DNA from: Shewanella sp. 10N.286.48.A6
Lineage (GTDB): Bacteria > Pseudomonadota > Gammaproteobacteria > Enterobacterales > Shewanellaceae
NCBI RefSeq assembly: GCF_002873135.1
Contig: NZ_MCVI01000021.1
Span: forward strand, 62,001 to 126,000
Direction: 5' to 3'
DNA length: 64,000 nucleotides
The notes beneath the pieces were generated by a model. It was not told where the DNA came from. It saw nothing but the letters and a program-made list of their open reading frames with translations, and ran no database searches. Both the position numbers and the translations under genes were made by a program. Positions 10,123-23,283 of this stretch are shown in pieces. Positions within the stretch are counted from its first letter, which is position 1. Every line of letters begins with the position of its first letter.

Positions 10123-10170
10123 AGGTATAATGTGGCGAAATTAATGATTAATCCCACTATAGTACAACAA

Positions 10171-10199
10171 AAAAGGCCACCTAGTGGTGGCCTTTTTTT
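10171..10199 (-). terminator. eno terminator
   Basis: Stem AAAAGGCCACC / GGTGGCCTTTT with a four-base loop, with T runs on both sides. It lies just past the eno stop on the minus strand and upstream of ftsB. Confidence 0.93.
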
Positions 10200-10212
10200 A
10201 GCTCAAGGAAAA

Positions 10213-11535
<1,323 letters not shown>

Positions 11536-11720
11536 TTAAATATTAAAATAGAAAATCAATACCAATAAACACCGACAATTTATTAATAATGGCGCAATTA
11601 TTGGTATTTCACTTTCAGTTTGGTAATAAAAGGTCAACTGAAGCCATAGCATAGACCGATTATCGTTAAGCGGCAACTACCTAGGTCACATCTATTAATT
11701 AGCAGATAAAAAATTGACCA

Positions 11721-11757
11721 GATAAAAAAAAGCCACTGATATGATTATCAGTGGCTT
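11721..11757 (-). terminator. pyrG terminator
   Basis: Eleven-base-pair stem AAGCCACTGAT / ATCAGTGGCTT with a six-base loop, followed on the minus strand by a T7 run. It starts about ten bases past the pyrG stop, so eno is not simply co-transcribed with pyrG. Confidence 0.93.
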
Positions 11758-11766
11758 TATTTTTAA

Positions 11767-13536
<1,770 letters not shown>

Positions 13537-13610
13537 TCATGGTCATAATTTAACCCTAATTTTCATAGCGTTGAATTCAATATCATCCTAATGTTTGCCA
13601 AGTGCGCAGA

Positions 13611-14459
13611 TTAATCTTTACTAAGCTGCTGACTTTTCTCTGCCATTTTAACTTGATCCCAATAGCTATCGAGCTCTTCAAGTGAGTGCTGTTCAAACGC
13701 CTTGCCACTTTGTGCAGCATATTGCTCTACCCCTTTAAAGCGACGTTCAAACTTCTGATTAGCAAGCCTTAATGCCTGCTCTGGCTCAACCCCTAAGTGT
13801 CTTGCCATATTGGCAACAGCAAATAATAAGTCGCCCATTTCATCAACCACCTTGGGGTAATATTCGTCTTTATTGGCTTCTAAGTGCTGCGCCTCTGCCA
13901 TGACCTCATCGATTTCTTCATGAACCTTTGCCACCACAGGGGCTAAATCAGCCCAATCAAAGCCCACCTTTGCAACCCGCTTTTGAATTTTTATCGCTCG
14001 GTTCAGTGCTGGCATTGCTACTGGAATGTCATCAAGTATCGAGTGTTGGCTTTTCGCGAGCCTTTCTTGCTGCTTAATTTCATCCCAAACAAGTTTGACT
14101 TGTTTAGCGCTAGTGCCAAGGTTGTCGCCGCTAAACACATGGGGATGTCTTCTGGTTAATTTGTCGCAAATTTTATTCACCACAGTGGCAAAATCAAATA
14201 AGCCTTGTTCTTTACCGAGCTGACAGTAAAACACCACCTGAAACAACAAATCACCCAGCTCATCAGGCAGCGAATCTAAATCAGCTTGCTCGATGGCATC
14301 GGCAACCTCATAAGCTTCTTCAAGGGTAAAAGGAACAATAGTCTCGAAGCTTTGCTGTTTATCCCAAGGGCAACCCGTTTCAGGATCCCGCAGTTTTTCC
14401 ATAATTGTTAATAAAGGCTGCATAATATCGTTAGCTTGCTTTAGGGTATTTGCTGACAT
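13611..14459 (-). CDS. mazG: Nucleoside triphosphate pyrophosphohydrolase MazG
   Basis: Hydrolyses (d)NTPs to the monophosphate and pyrophosphate, and in E. coli lowers ppGpp. Two MazG repeats are visible. The first runs from DPETGCPWDKQQSFET through TLEEAYEVADAIEQ to DELGDLLFQVVFY. The second has KVVDEMGDLLFAVANMAR. These carry the EExxE and ExxD metal ligands. 282 residues is slightly longer than the E. coli protein (263). It lies downstream of relA, as in enteric bacteria; a weak hairpin separates them. Confidence 0.96.
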   Translation of the reverse strand: MSANTLKQANDIMQPLLTIMEKLRDPETGCPWDKQQSFETIVPFTLEEAYEVADAIEQADLDSLPDELGDLLFQVVFYCQLGKEQGLFDFATVVNKICDKLTRRHPHVFSGDNLGTSAKQVKLVWDEIKQQERLAKSQHSILDDIPVAMPALNRAIKIQKRVAKVGFDWADLAPVVAKVHEEIDEVMAEAQHLEANKDEYYPKVVDEMGDLLFAVANMARHLGVEPEQALRLANQKFERRFKGVEQYAAQSGKAFEQHSLEELDSYWDQVKMAEKSQQLSKD

Positions 14460-14507
14460 GGTCTATTTCTCAATGATATGGCCTAAACTGGCTGATAAGT
14501 TAAAATA

Positions 14508-14537
14508 AAGGTGACAAACCTTTCGATTTATCACCTT
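14508..14537 (-). terminator. Possible relA terminator
   Basis: Read on the minus strand, AAGGTGATAAA pairs with TTTGTCACCTT (one G-U) around an eight-base loop, followed by TATTTTAACTT. The T tail is weak. It lies between relA and mazG. Confidence 0.5.
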
Positions 14538-14574
14538 ATCTTTTGACACTAAAGTGCGCCGTTGGGATTTAATA

Positions 14575-16782
14575 CTATAATCGTCTGGCTTCGGTCACAC
14601 CTTCAACTTGGCCTAATTTTGATAATATCCGTGACAAGCCATCGAGGTTATACAGTTCAAGTTCTAGCTCAACGGTAGCGGTTTGGTTTTTTTCATCAGA
14701 GGTTGAACTCATTGCCATTACATTGGACTTTTCAGCCGCCAGTACTGTGGTGACATCTCGCAGTAAACCACTGCGATCATGAGCTATCACCCGTACTTTA
14801 ATCCGATAACCGCCAGAATAGTTTTCTCCCCACACCACTTCGACACTGCGCTCTGGATGGGCGCGCATTAGCTCTTTAACCTGTGAGCAGTCACTGCGGT
14901 GCACTGACACGCCGCGGCCCATGGTGATATAACCAAAAATTTCATCACCCGGTACCGGTTTACAGCAGCTGGCAATATGGCTTAATAAATTACCAACACC
15001 ATTTACTTCTACCTGACCTTTGCCTTTACGGGCTGGTTTCGGATTCGAGCGTTTAATGAGCTCTTCAACAATCTCTTGTTCGGTCACTTCAGTTTTGCGT
15101 AAACTGGTTTCAATGTAATTCACCACTTGGTTTAAGCGTAAATCACCGCCACCAATAGCCGCTAACATGTCATCCATGGAGTTCATATTAAAGCGCTCAA
15201 CCGCAACTTTGGCATCTTTTAAATGAAGTGAGACACGGTTAAGTTCAGCCTCAAGTAATTCTTTCCCTGCCACCATGTTTTTATCGCGGTCTTGCTGCTT
15301 GAACCAATGCTGAATTTTCGAGCGAGAGCGAGACGACTTGATGTAGCCTAAATTTGGATTTAACCAATCGCGCTTCGGATTAGGATGCTTTGAGGTAATG
15401 ATTTCAATACGCTCACCGGTTTCAACTTGATAAGTAAAGGGCACAATACGGCCATCGACTTTGGCGCCAATACATTTATGGCCCACATGGGAATGAATGT
15501 AGTAAGCAAAATCGAGCACGGTGGAGCCTAATGGTAAATCAACCACTTCGCCATTAGGGGTAAACACATAGACTCTGTCCTCAAATACTTGGCTGCGGAC
15601 TTCATCAACCAGGTTTCCGGTTTCAGCAACATCTTCTTGCCACAGCAAAATTTTACGTAGCCAATTAATTTTTTCTTCATAGCCACTTTGCTTGCCACCA
15701 GCAGAGCCTTCTTTGTACTTCCAATGGGCTGCGACCCCAAGTTCTGAGTCCTGATGCATCGCTTCAGTACGAATTTGAATCTCTACCGTTTTACCTTCAG
15801 GGCCAACGACCACGGTATGAATTGATTGGTAACCATTGGGTTTAGGGTTGGCCACATAATCATCAAACTCACGGGGAATATGATGCCAAAGGGTATGCAC
15901 GACACCTAAAGCACCATAACAATCTTGGAGGCGCTCTGTGACAATACGCACCGCGCGCACATCAAACAGCTCATCAAACTTCAAGTCTTTGCCTTTCATC
16001 TTACGCCAGATGCTATAGATGTGTTTCGGGCGGCCATAGACTTTCGCGCGAATTTGGTCATTATCCAGACGCTGTTGCAGCTGGGTAACAAACTTATCGA
16101 TAAACACTTCTCTGTCGACACGTTTACCATCTAACTGTTTGGCAATATCTTTGTAAACTGTCGGGTGCAGGTAGCGAAACGAGATATCTTCTAATTCCCA
16201 CTTTAATTGCCCAATTCCTAAACGGTTGGCAAGCGGGCCGTAGATATCGACCACTTCTCTTGCCAACAATACCCGGGTTTCTTCATCGGCATTTTTAACT
16301 TCACGAAGTAGCGCTACCCGCTCAGCAAGCTTAACCACTACCGCGCGTACATCTTCGACCATGGCCAATAACATTTTACGAATATTATCGATTTGCGGCT
16401 CGGCGGTTCGAGAGTCAGGACTGACTTTTAAGGCGCCAATAGCCTCCATGGTCACCACGCTTGCCACTAGCTTGCTTAAGCTAGCGCCATATTTTTCTTC
16501 AATTGTTTCAATTGATATAATACCGGCATCATGAGCAATAAATAATAATGAAGCTTGTAAGGTCTCGATATCCATATTCAATGGCGCTAAAATTTCCACC
16601 ATTTCACGGGCGCGCTCAAGCAAGGCCCGATGTACATCGGGAGATTTCGTTGGCAACATATCTAGATACAGGATCAGATCCCGTAACAATAGGGCTTCTT
16701 CGGCGTTATCGATATAACGCATAACCCATTCGTCGATATTAAAATCGGCTAGATTAAAATGTGCTTCTCGAACTGAGACCAT
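14575..16782 (-). CDS. relA: GTP pyrophosphokinase RelA
   Basis: The ribosome-associated (p)ppGpp synthetase of the stringent response. The 735-residue length fits RelA. In order: an inactive HD hydrolase domain (AHDAGIISIETI, lacking the HDxxED motif of SpoT), the synthetase domain (KHIYSIWRKMKGKDL, LFDVRAVRIV, NGYQSIHTVV), a TGS domain (VYVFTPNGEVVDLPLGST), the Cys-containing zinc-finger region (SHIASCCKPVPGDEI) and a C-terminal ACT domain. The ribosome site AAGGAAG lies six bases before the ATG. The neighbours rlmD and mazG match the E. coli order. Confidence 0.97.
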   Translation of the reverse strand: MVSVREAHFNLADFNIDEWVMRYIDNAEEALLLRDLILYLDMLPTKSPDVHRALLERAREMVEILAPLNMDIETLQASLLFIAHDAGIISIETIEEKYGASLSKLVASVVTMEAIGALKVSPDSRTAEPQIDNIRKMLLAMVEDVRAVVVKLAERVALLREVKNADEETRVLLAREVVDIYGPLANRLGIGQLKWELEDISFRYLHPTVYKDIAKQLDGKRVDREVFIDKFVTQLQQRLDNDQIRAKVYGRPKHIYSIWRKMKGKDLKFDELFDVRAVRIVTERLQDCYGALGVVHTLWHHIPREFDDYVANPKPNGYQSIHTVVVGPEGKTVEIQIRTEAMHQDSELGVAAHWKYKEGSAGGKQSGYEEKINWLRKILLWQEDVAETGNLVDEVRSQVFEDRVYVFTPNGEVVDLPLGSTVLDFAYYIHSHVGHKCIGAKVDGRIVPFTYQVETGERIEIITSKHPNPKRDWLNPNLGYIKSSRSRSKIQHWFKQQDRDKNMVAGKELLEAELNRVSLHLKDAKVAVERFNMNSMDDMLAAIGGGDLRLNQVVNYIETSLRKTEVTEQEIVEELIKRSNPKPARKGKGQVEVNGVGNLLSHIASCCKPVPGDEIFGYITMGRGVSVHRSDCSQVKELMRAHPERSVEVVWGENYSGGYRIKVRVIAHDRSGLLRDVTTVLAAEKSNVMAMSSTSDEKNQTATVELELELYNLDGLSRILSKLGQVEGVTEARRL

Positions 16783-16997
16783 AATTAACTTCCTTATTGG
16801 TACTGACTTTTACGCGTACAAATAACTGAATCTGTGTTGATGTGTTATTTACTCTAATGCTTTCATCTTGAGCATTCAGTTATTTATGTCAAATTAATAT
16901 TAATCAATTTAAAAAATGTCATCTTCAAACAGTATTTCTGTTTGAGTTGGCAGTAAAAACAGTTGATTTTACTGGTTTGCCACGCCAGCGCAGCAAG

Positions 16998-18341
16998 TTA
17001 TTTAATTTCAAACAATGCCATCGCTTCGATATGATGAGTTTGTGGAAACATATCCAACATGGTTAGTTTTTTAAGCTGATAGCCTTGTTCGATTAATACT
17101 TGGCTGTCTCTGGCTAAACTTGCCGGATTACATGACACATACACCACTTTTTTAGGCTTCATTTTAGATAACCATTGCAAACTTTCATACGCCCCCGCTC
17201 TGGCAGGATCGAGCAATAGTTTATCAATTTTACCCAGCCAAGAGGCTTGAGATAAATCCGCACTTAAATCAGCGTGAAAAAAACTCAGGTTGGTTAAGTT
17301 GTTATCAGCAGCATTTTGTTTCGCCTGCGTAACCATTTCAGGTACGCCTTCAACACCAATAACATCAGCGGCTTGGGTAGCAAGGGGCAAACTAAAATTA
17401 CCTACCCCACAAAATAAATCCAAAATTCGTTCATCTTGTTGTGGATCTAGCCACTCGATGGCCTGTGCGACCATACGCTGGTTAATATCAGCATTGACCT
17501 GCACAAAATTTCCCGGGCTAAATCGACATTCGACTTGGCCGTTAGCTAACAAATATTTGGGTAATTCAATATGATCGTCACTGACTAGCGAACGCAGTTC
17601 GCCATCATTATCTTGCACTAACAACTGTATTTGATGCTCCAAAGCAAACGCTTTCAGGCGCTGCTCATCATCGGTTTTCAATGCTTTGGTGATTCTAAGT
17701 ACTGCAAATATGCCATTTTCAGCTTCAGTGAGTTCAAGGTGACCGAGTGTCATTTTAGCTTGTAACTGATTAAGCACGTTTGAGAAGGGTTCAATCAATG
17801 CCGACAATGCTACAGCCAATACATCGCACTGCTTAATATCAACGATATTATTGCTATTGGCAGCTCGAAAGCCTAATTGTAAATGCTTCGTCTTTTTATC
17901 AAATAACGTAGCTAGCCGTGCGCGACGACGATAATGCCATTGCTCACCGGTTATCATTGAAGTCATGATCTTGTCATCAATATTGACCGCTAACTTACCC
18001 ATTAAATTTTGTAGTGCATCTTGCTTATATTCGCGCTGCGCATCAATGCTCATATGTTGTAAGTCGCAGCCACCACATTGCTGATAATGAGGGCATTGCG
18101 CCGCGACTCTTTTATCGGTTGCGATTTGAATTTTAAGCAGCTTAGCTTTAGCGTACTTTTTCTTTTGTTCAATTAATTGCGCGGTTACCGTTTCACCGGG
18201 CAGAGCCCCAGGAATAAATACCACTTTGCCGTCATGTTGAGCAATACCTGCACCGAGATGATCAAGTTGTGATACCGTTAAAGTCAACTTGGCCGACAGT
18301 TGTTTAGTTTTGTTTGGTTTTGCTTTAAAAAATTGTGCCAT
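16998..18341 (-). CDS. rlmD: 23S rRNA (uracil(1939)-C(5))-methyltransferase RlmD
   Basis: A SAM-dependent methyltransferase that makes m5U1939 in 23S rRNA. It has an N-terminal TRAM domain, the iron-sulfur cluster cysteines in [12 protein letters not shown], the SAM motif [15 protein letters not shown], and the catalytic Cys in [17 protein letters not shown] lies five bases before the ATG. 447 residues is normal. It is divergent from barA; the relA-rlmD-barA arrangement is the same as in E. coli. Confidence 0.97.
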   Translation of the reverse strand: MAQFFKAKPNKTKQLSAKLTLTVSQLDHLGAGIAQHDGKVVFIPGALPGETVTAQLIEQKKKYAKAKLLKIQIATDKRVAAQCPHYQQCGGCDLQHMSIDAQREYKQDALQNLMGKLAVNIDDKIMTSMITGEQWHYRRRARLATLFDKKTKHLQLGFRAANSNNIVDIKQCDVLAVALSALIEPFSNVLNQLQAKMTLGHLELTEAENGIFAVLRITKALKTDDEQRLKAFALEHQIQLLVQDNDGELRSLVSDDHIELPKYLLANGQVECRFSPGNFVQVNADINQRMVAQAIEWLDPQQDERILDLFCGVGNFSLPLATQAADVIGVEGVPEMVTQAKQNAADNNLTNLSFFHADLSADLSQASWLGKIDKLLLDPARAGAYESLQWLSKMKPKKVVYVSCNPASLARDSQVLIEQGYQLKKLTMLDMFPQTHHIEAMALFEIK

Positions 18342-18432
18342 TTTGGCCTCAGGTATTGAATAAATGACTAGTCAAGACGGCTCTGTTTCTGGCAGTCTAG
18401 TCCTCATCATAGATAAAAAGTCTTTAGGAATA

Positions 18433-18447
18433 ATGTCTTCACGATGA
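18433..18447 (+). other. Four-codon leader frame overlapping the barA start
   Basis: ATG TCT TCA CGA TGA lies right behind an AGGA (18426-18429), and its TGA overlaps the ATG at 18444. It may be chance. If translated, it would couple barA initiation to termination of this mini-frame. Confidence 0.25.
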
Positions 18448-21275
18448 AAAATGCTAACAACATGACCAAATACAGTCTTCGCTCTTGGGTACTGGTACTT
18501 GCGTTAGCGCCAACGGTCATGGTGGGTATTCTACTTGGAAGTTACTTCACCATAAACCGTTTTTATGAACTCGAAGAGACCTTAATCAATCAAGGTAGAA
18601 GTATTGTCGAGCCTTTGGCCATTGCCAGCGAGTTCGGACTGGTCACTGAAGACAGAGAAGCCAGCAAACGTTTACTGGCAGCATCGCAATTAAACAACTC
18701 TGCCCTTATTCACTCAATTGCTATTTTTGATGATGAAAATCAATTATTTGTAACATCTCACTACCATAAAGATTTTGAGAGTATGCGCTATACAGCAGCG
18801 TTAAAGTCTTTAATTTCGACTCAGTATGAAACCATCGACGACACCATGGTGATACGGGTGCCGATTATGTCTTATACCGGCGTTAATCAACAAACTAACC
18901 CGCAAGGGGTGACAATTTCGCCCGCCAACGGCCCAAGAAAAATTATCACCAATGCTGAAGGGCAACAAATATTGGGGTATATCTCAATATTACTCAATAA
19001 AGAAAATGCCTTACTTGAGCAACACCGTGCCGCCATTGCCGCATTTGTCATTGTATTAATTGGGGTGCAGCTGAATCTGTTTTTCACATTCCGTTTGGTT
19101 AAGCATGTTAACTACCCCATTACTGAAATGGTAAGAGTAGTAGCAAAAATTCGTGAAGGTAAGTTAGACACCCGTCTTGATGGACAATTAATCGGCGAGC
19201 TAGATTTACTTAAGCGCGGCATTAATGCCATGGCTAGTTCATTGTCAGAATATCACGATGAAATGCAGCAAAACATTGACCAAGCGACCTCTGATTTACG
19301 GGAAACCCTTGAACAAATTGAAATCCAAAACGTCGAGCTTGATTTAGCCAAAAAGCGCGCCCTTGAAGCCAGTCGCATTAAATCAGAGTTCTTAGCAAAT
19401 ATGTCCCATGAATTAAGAACACCACTAAACGGTGTGATTGGATTTTCTCGGCAGTTAATTAAAACGCCGCTGCACTCAAGTCAGTTAGATTACATAAAAA
19501 CCATTGAACGAAGCGCCAGTAACTTACTGGGGATCATTAATGACATTCTGGATTTCTCCAAATTAGAAGCCGGTAAAATGGTCTTAGAGAAAATGCCATT
19601 CGCCCTGCGGGAAACCATTTCTGAAACCGTCAGCATTGTGGCCGGCAGCGCTCAAGAAAAAGACATCGAACTGATTATTGATATTGACGACAACGTGCCT
19701 GAAAGTGTCAGCGGTGATGCGATGCGGGTTGCACAAATCATGACGAACCTATTGGGCAATGCGATTAAGTTTACCGATCAAGGTAGCGTTATTTTGAAAA
19801 TTCATCTTGTAGGCCAAAAAGATGAAAATATCACCCTGCGCTGTGAAGTAATTGATACCGGTATTGGTATTGATGAAAGTCAGCAAGAATATCTGTTCCA
19901 GGCCTTTGGCCAAGCAGACTCGTCTATTTCACGCCGCTTTGGTGGTACCGGCTTGGGCTTAGTGATCACCAAACGTTTGATTAACCAAATGGGCGGCCAA
20001 ATTGGCTTTACCTCAATTCCAAATCAAGGCTCAACATTTTGGTTCATGCTGCCATTGGAATTAAGCCAGTTTCATATTGGTGAAGTGCTGCATTTGGACT
20101 CTTTACGTAATAAAACCCTGTTGTTATTTGAATCAAGAGAGCTAAGCCGCGATATGCTCAATCGCCGCTTTGAAGCGTGGGGGCTACATTTAACCACTGT
20201 TGGCCAAATTAGCCATTTAGAGTCAACGCTTTCATCAAGCAAAGTGCATTACGATTATATTCTGCTTAACTGCCATGGCTTTAGTGATAAAGAGCAGTTA
20301 TTAAGCTGTTTAAGCATGGCGAGGGAAAAGACCTCATGTTTAGTCTTGCTTCATGATTGCATCGAGCAGCAAAAAATATTAAACCAAGCATTGAGGCCTA
20401 ATAGCGATATTTTACTCAGTATGCCAGTGAGTGACTACGAGTTGGCTAACCACTTAATTCATCCACCCACTCAAACAGCGCTATTAACCGAGTCACTACC
20501 CGCGACTGTGTATGAGCGCAAGAATTTGAGCGTACTTGCTGTTGATGACAACCTTGCTAACTTAAAGCTAATCGATACCCTACTGAAAGAGTTGGTGGTT
20601 AATGTCATCTCTGTCAATAACGGTGATGAAGCCGTGAGCTATGCCCAAAAACAAGCCTTCGATGTTATCTTTATGGACATTCAAATGCCCGGCACTGATG
20701 GGGTTACAGCAACCAAACTTATCCGCCAAGACTCACTTAACCGCAATACACCTATTATTGCGGTAACAGCCCACGCTATCGCTGAAGAGCGAGAATTAAT
20801 TTTAGGTAGCGGCATGGACGGTTATCTGCCAAAACCCATTGATGAAGCGGCATTAAAAGGGGTGATTGATCGCTGGATAAATAAACCCAAATTTACCCAC
20901 TTTGATATGCATACCCTTAATTGGGAGCTGTGCTTAGCACAAACCAATCAAAAACCGGATTTAGCATTAGAGATGCTGCAAATGTTGGTGGACTCACTGC
21001 CTGAAAGTGTCAGCAACATAGAAACGGCATTAAAAAGCAGCAATAGTTCGCTTATGCTGCAAACCGTGCATAAACTTCATGGAGCGAGTTGTTATTGTGG
21101 GGTGCCCAACACCCAAAAACTTTGCCAAGAATTAGAGTCTGCGTTAAAGCACAAAACCAACATCGAAGACTTAGAACCTGAAATACTTGAGTTACTTGAC
21201 GAGCTAACTAAGGTAGAATCAGCAGCAAATCAAGTGATATCACAGTTATCAGCGGATGTTCCCTATGAGCAATAA
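18444..21275 (+). CDS. barA: Hybrid sensor histidine kinase BarA
   Basis: Inner-membrane sensor kinase that phosphorylates UvrY and so drives the Csr small RNAs. Two membrane segments (near residues 15-33 and 197-217) flank a periplasmic domain. Then come HAMP, a HisKA domain with the phosphoryl His at 322 in MSHELRTPLNG, an ATPase domain (DTGIGIDES, GGTGLGL), a receiver with Asp 745 in FMDIQMPG, and a C-terminal Hpt with His 876 in VHKLHG. E. coli BarA begins MTNYSLRA, so the ATG at 18462 (MTKYSLRS) is a possible true start. The last 11 bases overlap the next gene. Confidence 0.96.
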   Translation: MKNANNMTKYSLRSWVLVLALAPTVMVGILLGSYFTINRFYELEETLINQGRSIVEPLAIASEFGLVTEDREASKRLLAASQLNNSALIHSIAIFDDENQLFVTSHYHKDFESMRYTAALKSLISTQYETIDDTMVIRVPIMSYTGVNQQTNPQGVTISPANGPRKIITNAEGQQILGYISILLNKENALLEQHRAAIAAFVIVLIGVQLNLFFTFRLVKHVNYPITEMVRVVAKIREGKLDTRLDGQLIGELDLLKRGINAMASSLSEYHDEMQQNIDQATSDLRETLEQIEIQNVELDLAKKRALEASRIKSEFLANMSHELRTPLNGVIGFSRQLIKTPLHSSQLDYIKTIERSASNLLGIINDILDFSKLEAGKMVLEKMPFALRETISETVSIVAGSAQEKDIELIIDIDDNVPESVSGDAMRVAQIMTNLLGNAIKFTDQGSVILKIHLVGQKDENITLRCEVIDTGIGIDESQQEYLFQAFGQADSSISRRFGGTGLGLVITKRLINQMGGQIGFTSIPNQGSTFWFMLPLELSQFHIGEVLHLDSLRNKTLLLFESRELSRDMLNRRFEAWGLHLTTVGQISHLESTLSSSKVHYDYILLNCHGFSDKEQLLSCLSMAREKTSCLVLLHDCIEQQKILNQALRPNSDILLSMPVSDYELANHLIHPPTQTALLTESLPATVYERKNLSVLAVDDNLANLKLIDTLLKELVVNVISVNNGDEAVSYAQKQAFDVIFMDIQMPGTDGVTATKLIRQDSLNRNTPIIAVTAHAIAEERELILGSGMDGYLPKPIDEAALKGVIDRWINKPKFTHFDMHTLNWELCLAQTNQKPDLALEMLQMLVDSLPESVSNIETALKSSNSSLMLQTVHKLHGASCYCGVPNTQKLCQELESALKHKTNIEDLEPEILELLDELTKVESAANQVISQLSADVPYEQ

Positions 21276-21879
21276 ACCCGGTTTTTTTAAGCGTTTAAAA
21301 GCGCTGTCATTACCTCAAAAGCAACTTTTTGCGACCGCGCTATGTCAGCGCATGCTGCCCAATTACGCCCTTTTCTCCGAAGTGTGTGAGTTTGGCGAGC
21401 CTAAAGTATTAAGCACAGTATTGGATTTACTTTGGCAATCACAATACGATAAAAAGCTTAAGTTTAATTACGATATTCACTTACAGCGTTTAGATGAAAA
21501 TACCCCTGAGCCTGCAGATTTTGAAGCCTACGGTGTTTATCCTGCAATGGATGCTGCTGTAGCGTTATCGACTTTACTCGGTGGCATACAAGCTAAAATC
21601 GAAGAAGATATTACCAACGTCAGTAAATTATCATCAAGTACAGTGGCCAACTATATTGAAGCCATTAGCATTGAAGAACTTGAAGACGTCATGAATGAAG
21701 ATGTTGTAGAAGAGTTCGTATTTAACCATCCTGTAATGCAAGAAGAGAAGCACTTACAAGGAATGTTATTAGATGTGATTGAAGAAACAACAAAAATCAC
21801 ACCTGAATTCATTAAGGAATTACGCAAAGAAATCATTGATGCTGGCGTGTCTAATATCGGCATCAGTCTGCAGCAATGA
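21265..21879 (+). CDS. DUF416 family protein (YjaG-like)
   Basis: A 204-residue soluble protein of the DUF416 family, which includes E. coli YjaG; no function is known. No signal peptide or membrane segment is visible. The protein is mainly helical in character, with an acidic middle part (EELEDVMNEDVVEEF). The ATG at 21265 overlaps the last codons of barA, implying translational coupling. The coupling suggests shared expression with BarA but gives no direct clue to activity. Confidence 0.85.
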   Translation: MSNKPGFFKRLKALSLPQKQLFATALCQRMLPNYALFSEVCEFGEPKVLSTVLDLLWQSQYDKKLKFNYDIHLQRLDENTPEPADFEAYGVYPAMDAAVALSTLLGGIQAKIEEDITNVSKLSSSTVANYIEAISIEELEDVMNEDVVEEFVFNHPVMQEEKHLQGMLLDVIEETTKITPEFIKELRKEIIDAGVSNIGISLQQ

Positions 21880-21887
21880 TACTTTTA

Positions 21888-21927
21888 AAGTAGCAATAGC
21901 ACTCTTTAAGTAGCAATAGCACTCTTT
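21888..21927 (+). repeat. Exact 20-base tandem duplication
   Basis: AAGTAGCAATAGCACTCTTT occurs twice back to back, immediately after the DUF416 stop codon and running into the following hairpin. Confidence 0.97.
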
Positions 21928-21959
21928 AATAAGGGCCTGTCATCATGCCCTTATTAAAG
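21924..21959 (+). terminator. Hairpin after the barA-DUF416 operon
   Basis: A perfect 13-base-pair stem, CTTTAATAAGGGC / GCCCTTATTAAAG, with a ten-base loop. No T run follows, but the stem itself is A/T-flanked. It is the likely end of the barA unit. Confidence 0.7.
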
Positions 21960-22204
21960 ATACCGCTAACAGATAGCTTTATACTCTAATGCCAACCTGA
22001 TGGGCAACATTTACATCCTCCTTGTCGTATCAGATCTATGCAGTTTTTCTTATCTTAGTTTAATTTAAAAACTTAACTTATTTGAATAGCTTAGATTCAT
22101 CTCATACCTTACCTTTATCTAATATCTTATTGGCGCCATTAAAGTAAGATATCCAACGCCCACATTATTGATATGTCATTCAAGGTCCTAAAAAGGAATC
22201 AAGC

Positions 22205-23170
22205 TTGCCTAGTATCCTAACCCCACTTATAGCTGTTTTTGGCATCATGGTTATTGGCTTTAGTGTCCAGAAACTTAAATTACTCCCCCAAGATAGTGAC
22301 TCGGCGCTAAATAAATACGTCTACTATATCGCCTTCCCTGCTATTTTATTTATTGCACTGGCCGAAACTGACATTAACGATATTCTGCAATGGGGATTTA
22401 TATTCGCCTTTGGCCTCGCTATGGCGGGCACATATTGTATTACAGTGATCATCTCAACCCTTGCAGACAATAAACAGCCCGCGCTAGCTGCAATTAGAGG
22501 CCTAAACACCAGTTTTGGTAATACCGCCTTTATTGGGATCCCTTTAATGATGAACTTGTATCCTGATAACAATCAAGCCATCGCCACCGCAGCCATTGCC
22601 AGTCTACTGTCCATTATCATGTTCGCATTTGCACTGGTGAGCATGGAACTTGCGGTGAATAAAACCCAACAACGTCATCCTATTATGATTATGCTCAACG
22701 CATTAATCACCAACCCCATCGTTATTGGTTGCGCCCTAGGGGTATTGGTATCAGCGCTCAAAATAAAACTACCTGACAGTATCAGCATGATGTTTCGGTT
22801 AATCGGAAACACCTCTAGCCCCTGCGCCTTATTTGCCATTGGCATGGTGTTAGCTAAAGCCATGCATCGCGGCGCAAAAGCTGGGCCTAAAAAACATAAT
22901 ATCGCCCTTGAAATGAGCTTGCTGAATAGTTTAAAACTCATTGTCCAGCCGTTATTTGCCTATGTTTTATTAAGCTATTTTAAGGTGGAGTCTGAGCTAG
23001 TTTTTATGGGCGTCATTCTGGCGGCACTGCCGACAGCAGCAAGTGTTTACTTACTGGCACAGCGTTACCAAATCTATGCCTTATCAAGTGCCAAGTGCAT
23101 ATTGATCAGCACTACAGCCACCTTTATTAGTTTGCCCATTATTGAAAAAATCTTAAGCGCCTTGGTTTAA
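22205..23170 (+). CDS. AEC (auxin efflux carrier) family transporter
   Basis: A 321-residue membrane protein with about ten hydrophobic segments, in the AEC family (bile/arsenite/riboflavin transporter-like fold). Recognisable features are the N-terminal half FGIMVIGFSVQKLKLL, NTSFGNTAFIGIPL, and the C-terminal AALPTAASVYLLAQRY. The family moves small organic acids such as malonate or malate, but the substrate cannot be told from sequence. The start is TTG at 22205, supported by AAGGA seven bases upstream. It sits alone between the barA unit and recN. Confidence 0.87.
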   Translation: MPSILTPLIAVFGIMVIGFSVQKLKLLPQDSDSALNKYVYYIAFPAILFIALAETDINDILQWGFIFAFGLAMAGTYCITVIISTLADNKQPALAAIRGLNTSFGNTAFIGIPLMMNLYPDNNQAIATAAIASLLSIIMFAFALVSMELAVNKTQQRHPIMIMLNALITNPIVIGCALGVLVSALKIKLPDSISMMFRLIGNTSSPCALFAIGMVLAKAMHRGAKAGPKKHNIALEMSLLNSLKLIVQPLFAYVLLSYFKVESELVFMGVILAALPTAASVYLLAQRYQIYALSSAKCILISTTATFISLPIIEKILSALV

Positions 23171-23213
23171 TCCTCGTATAAAAAATCAGCACCATTTTTT
23201 ATACAGTACTTTA

Positions 23214-23229
23214 CTGTATATAAAAACAG
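23214..23229 (+). promoter_or_regulatory. LexA box 1 of recN
   Basis: CTGTATATAAAAACAG is a perfect CTGT-N8-ACAG LexA site, 55 bases before the recN start. Confidence 0.9.
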
Positions 23230-23235
23230 TGTAAA

Positions 23236-23251
23236 CTGTATACAGATACAG
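23236..23251 (+). promoter_or_regulatory. LexA box 2 of recN
   Basis: CTGTATACAGATACAG is a second perfect CTGT-N8-ACAG site, six bases after box 1. A doubled operator is also known at E. coli recN and implies tight SOS control. Confidence 0.9.
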
Positions 23252-23283
23252 TGGTTTGATGGTTATTCACACAAGGATTGATT

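Larger units (their letters stand above)
21880..22204 (+). other. Intergenic region before the AEC carrier
   Basis: This 325-base gap contains the 20-base duplication (21888-21927) and hairpin (21924-21959). The remainder is AT-rich with no open frame. It ends with AAGGA (22193-22197), the ribosome site for the next gene. Confidence 0.65.
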
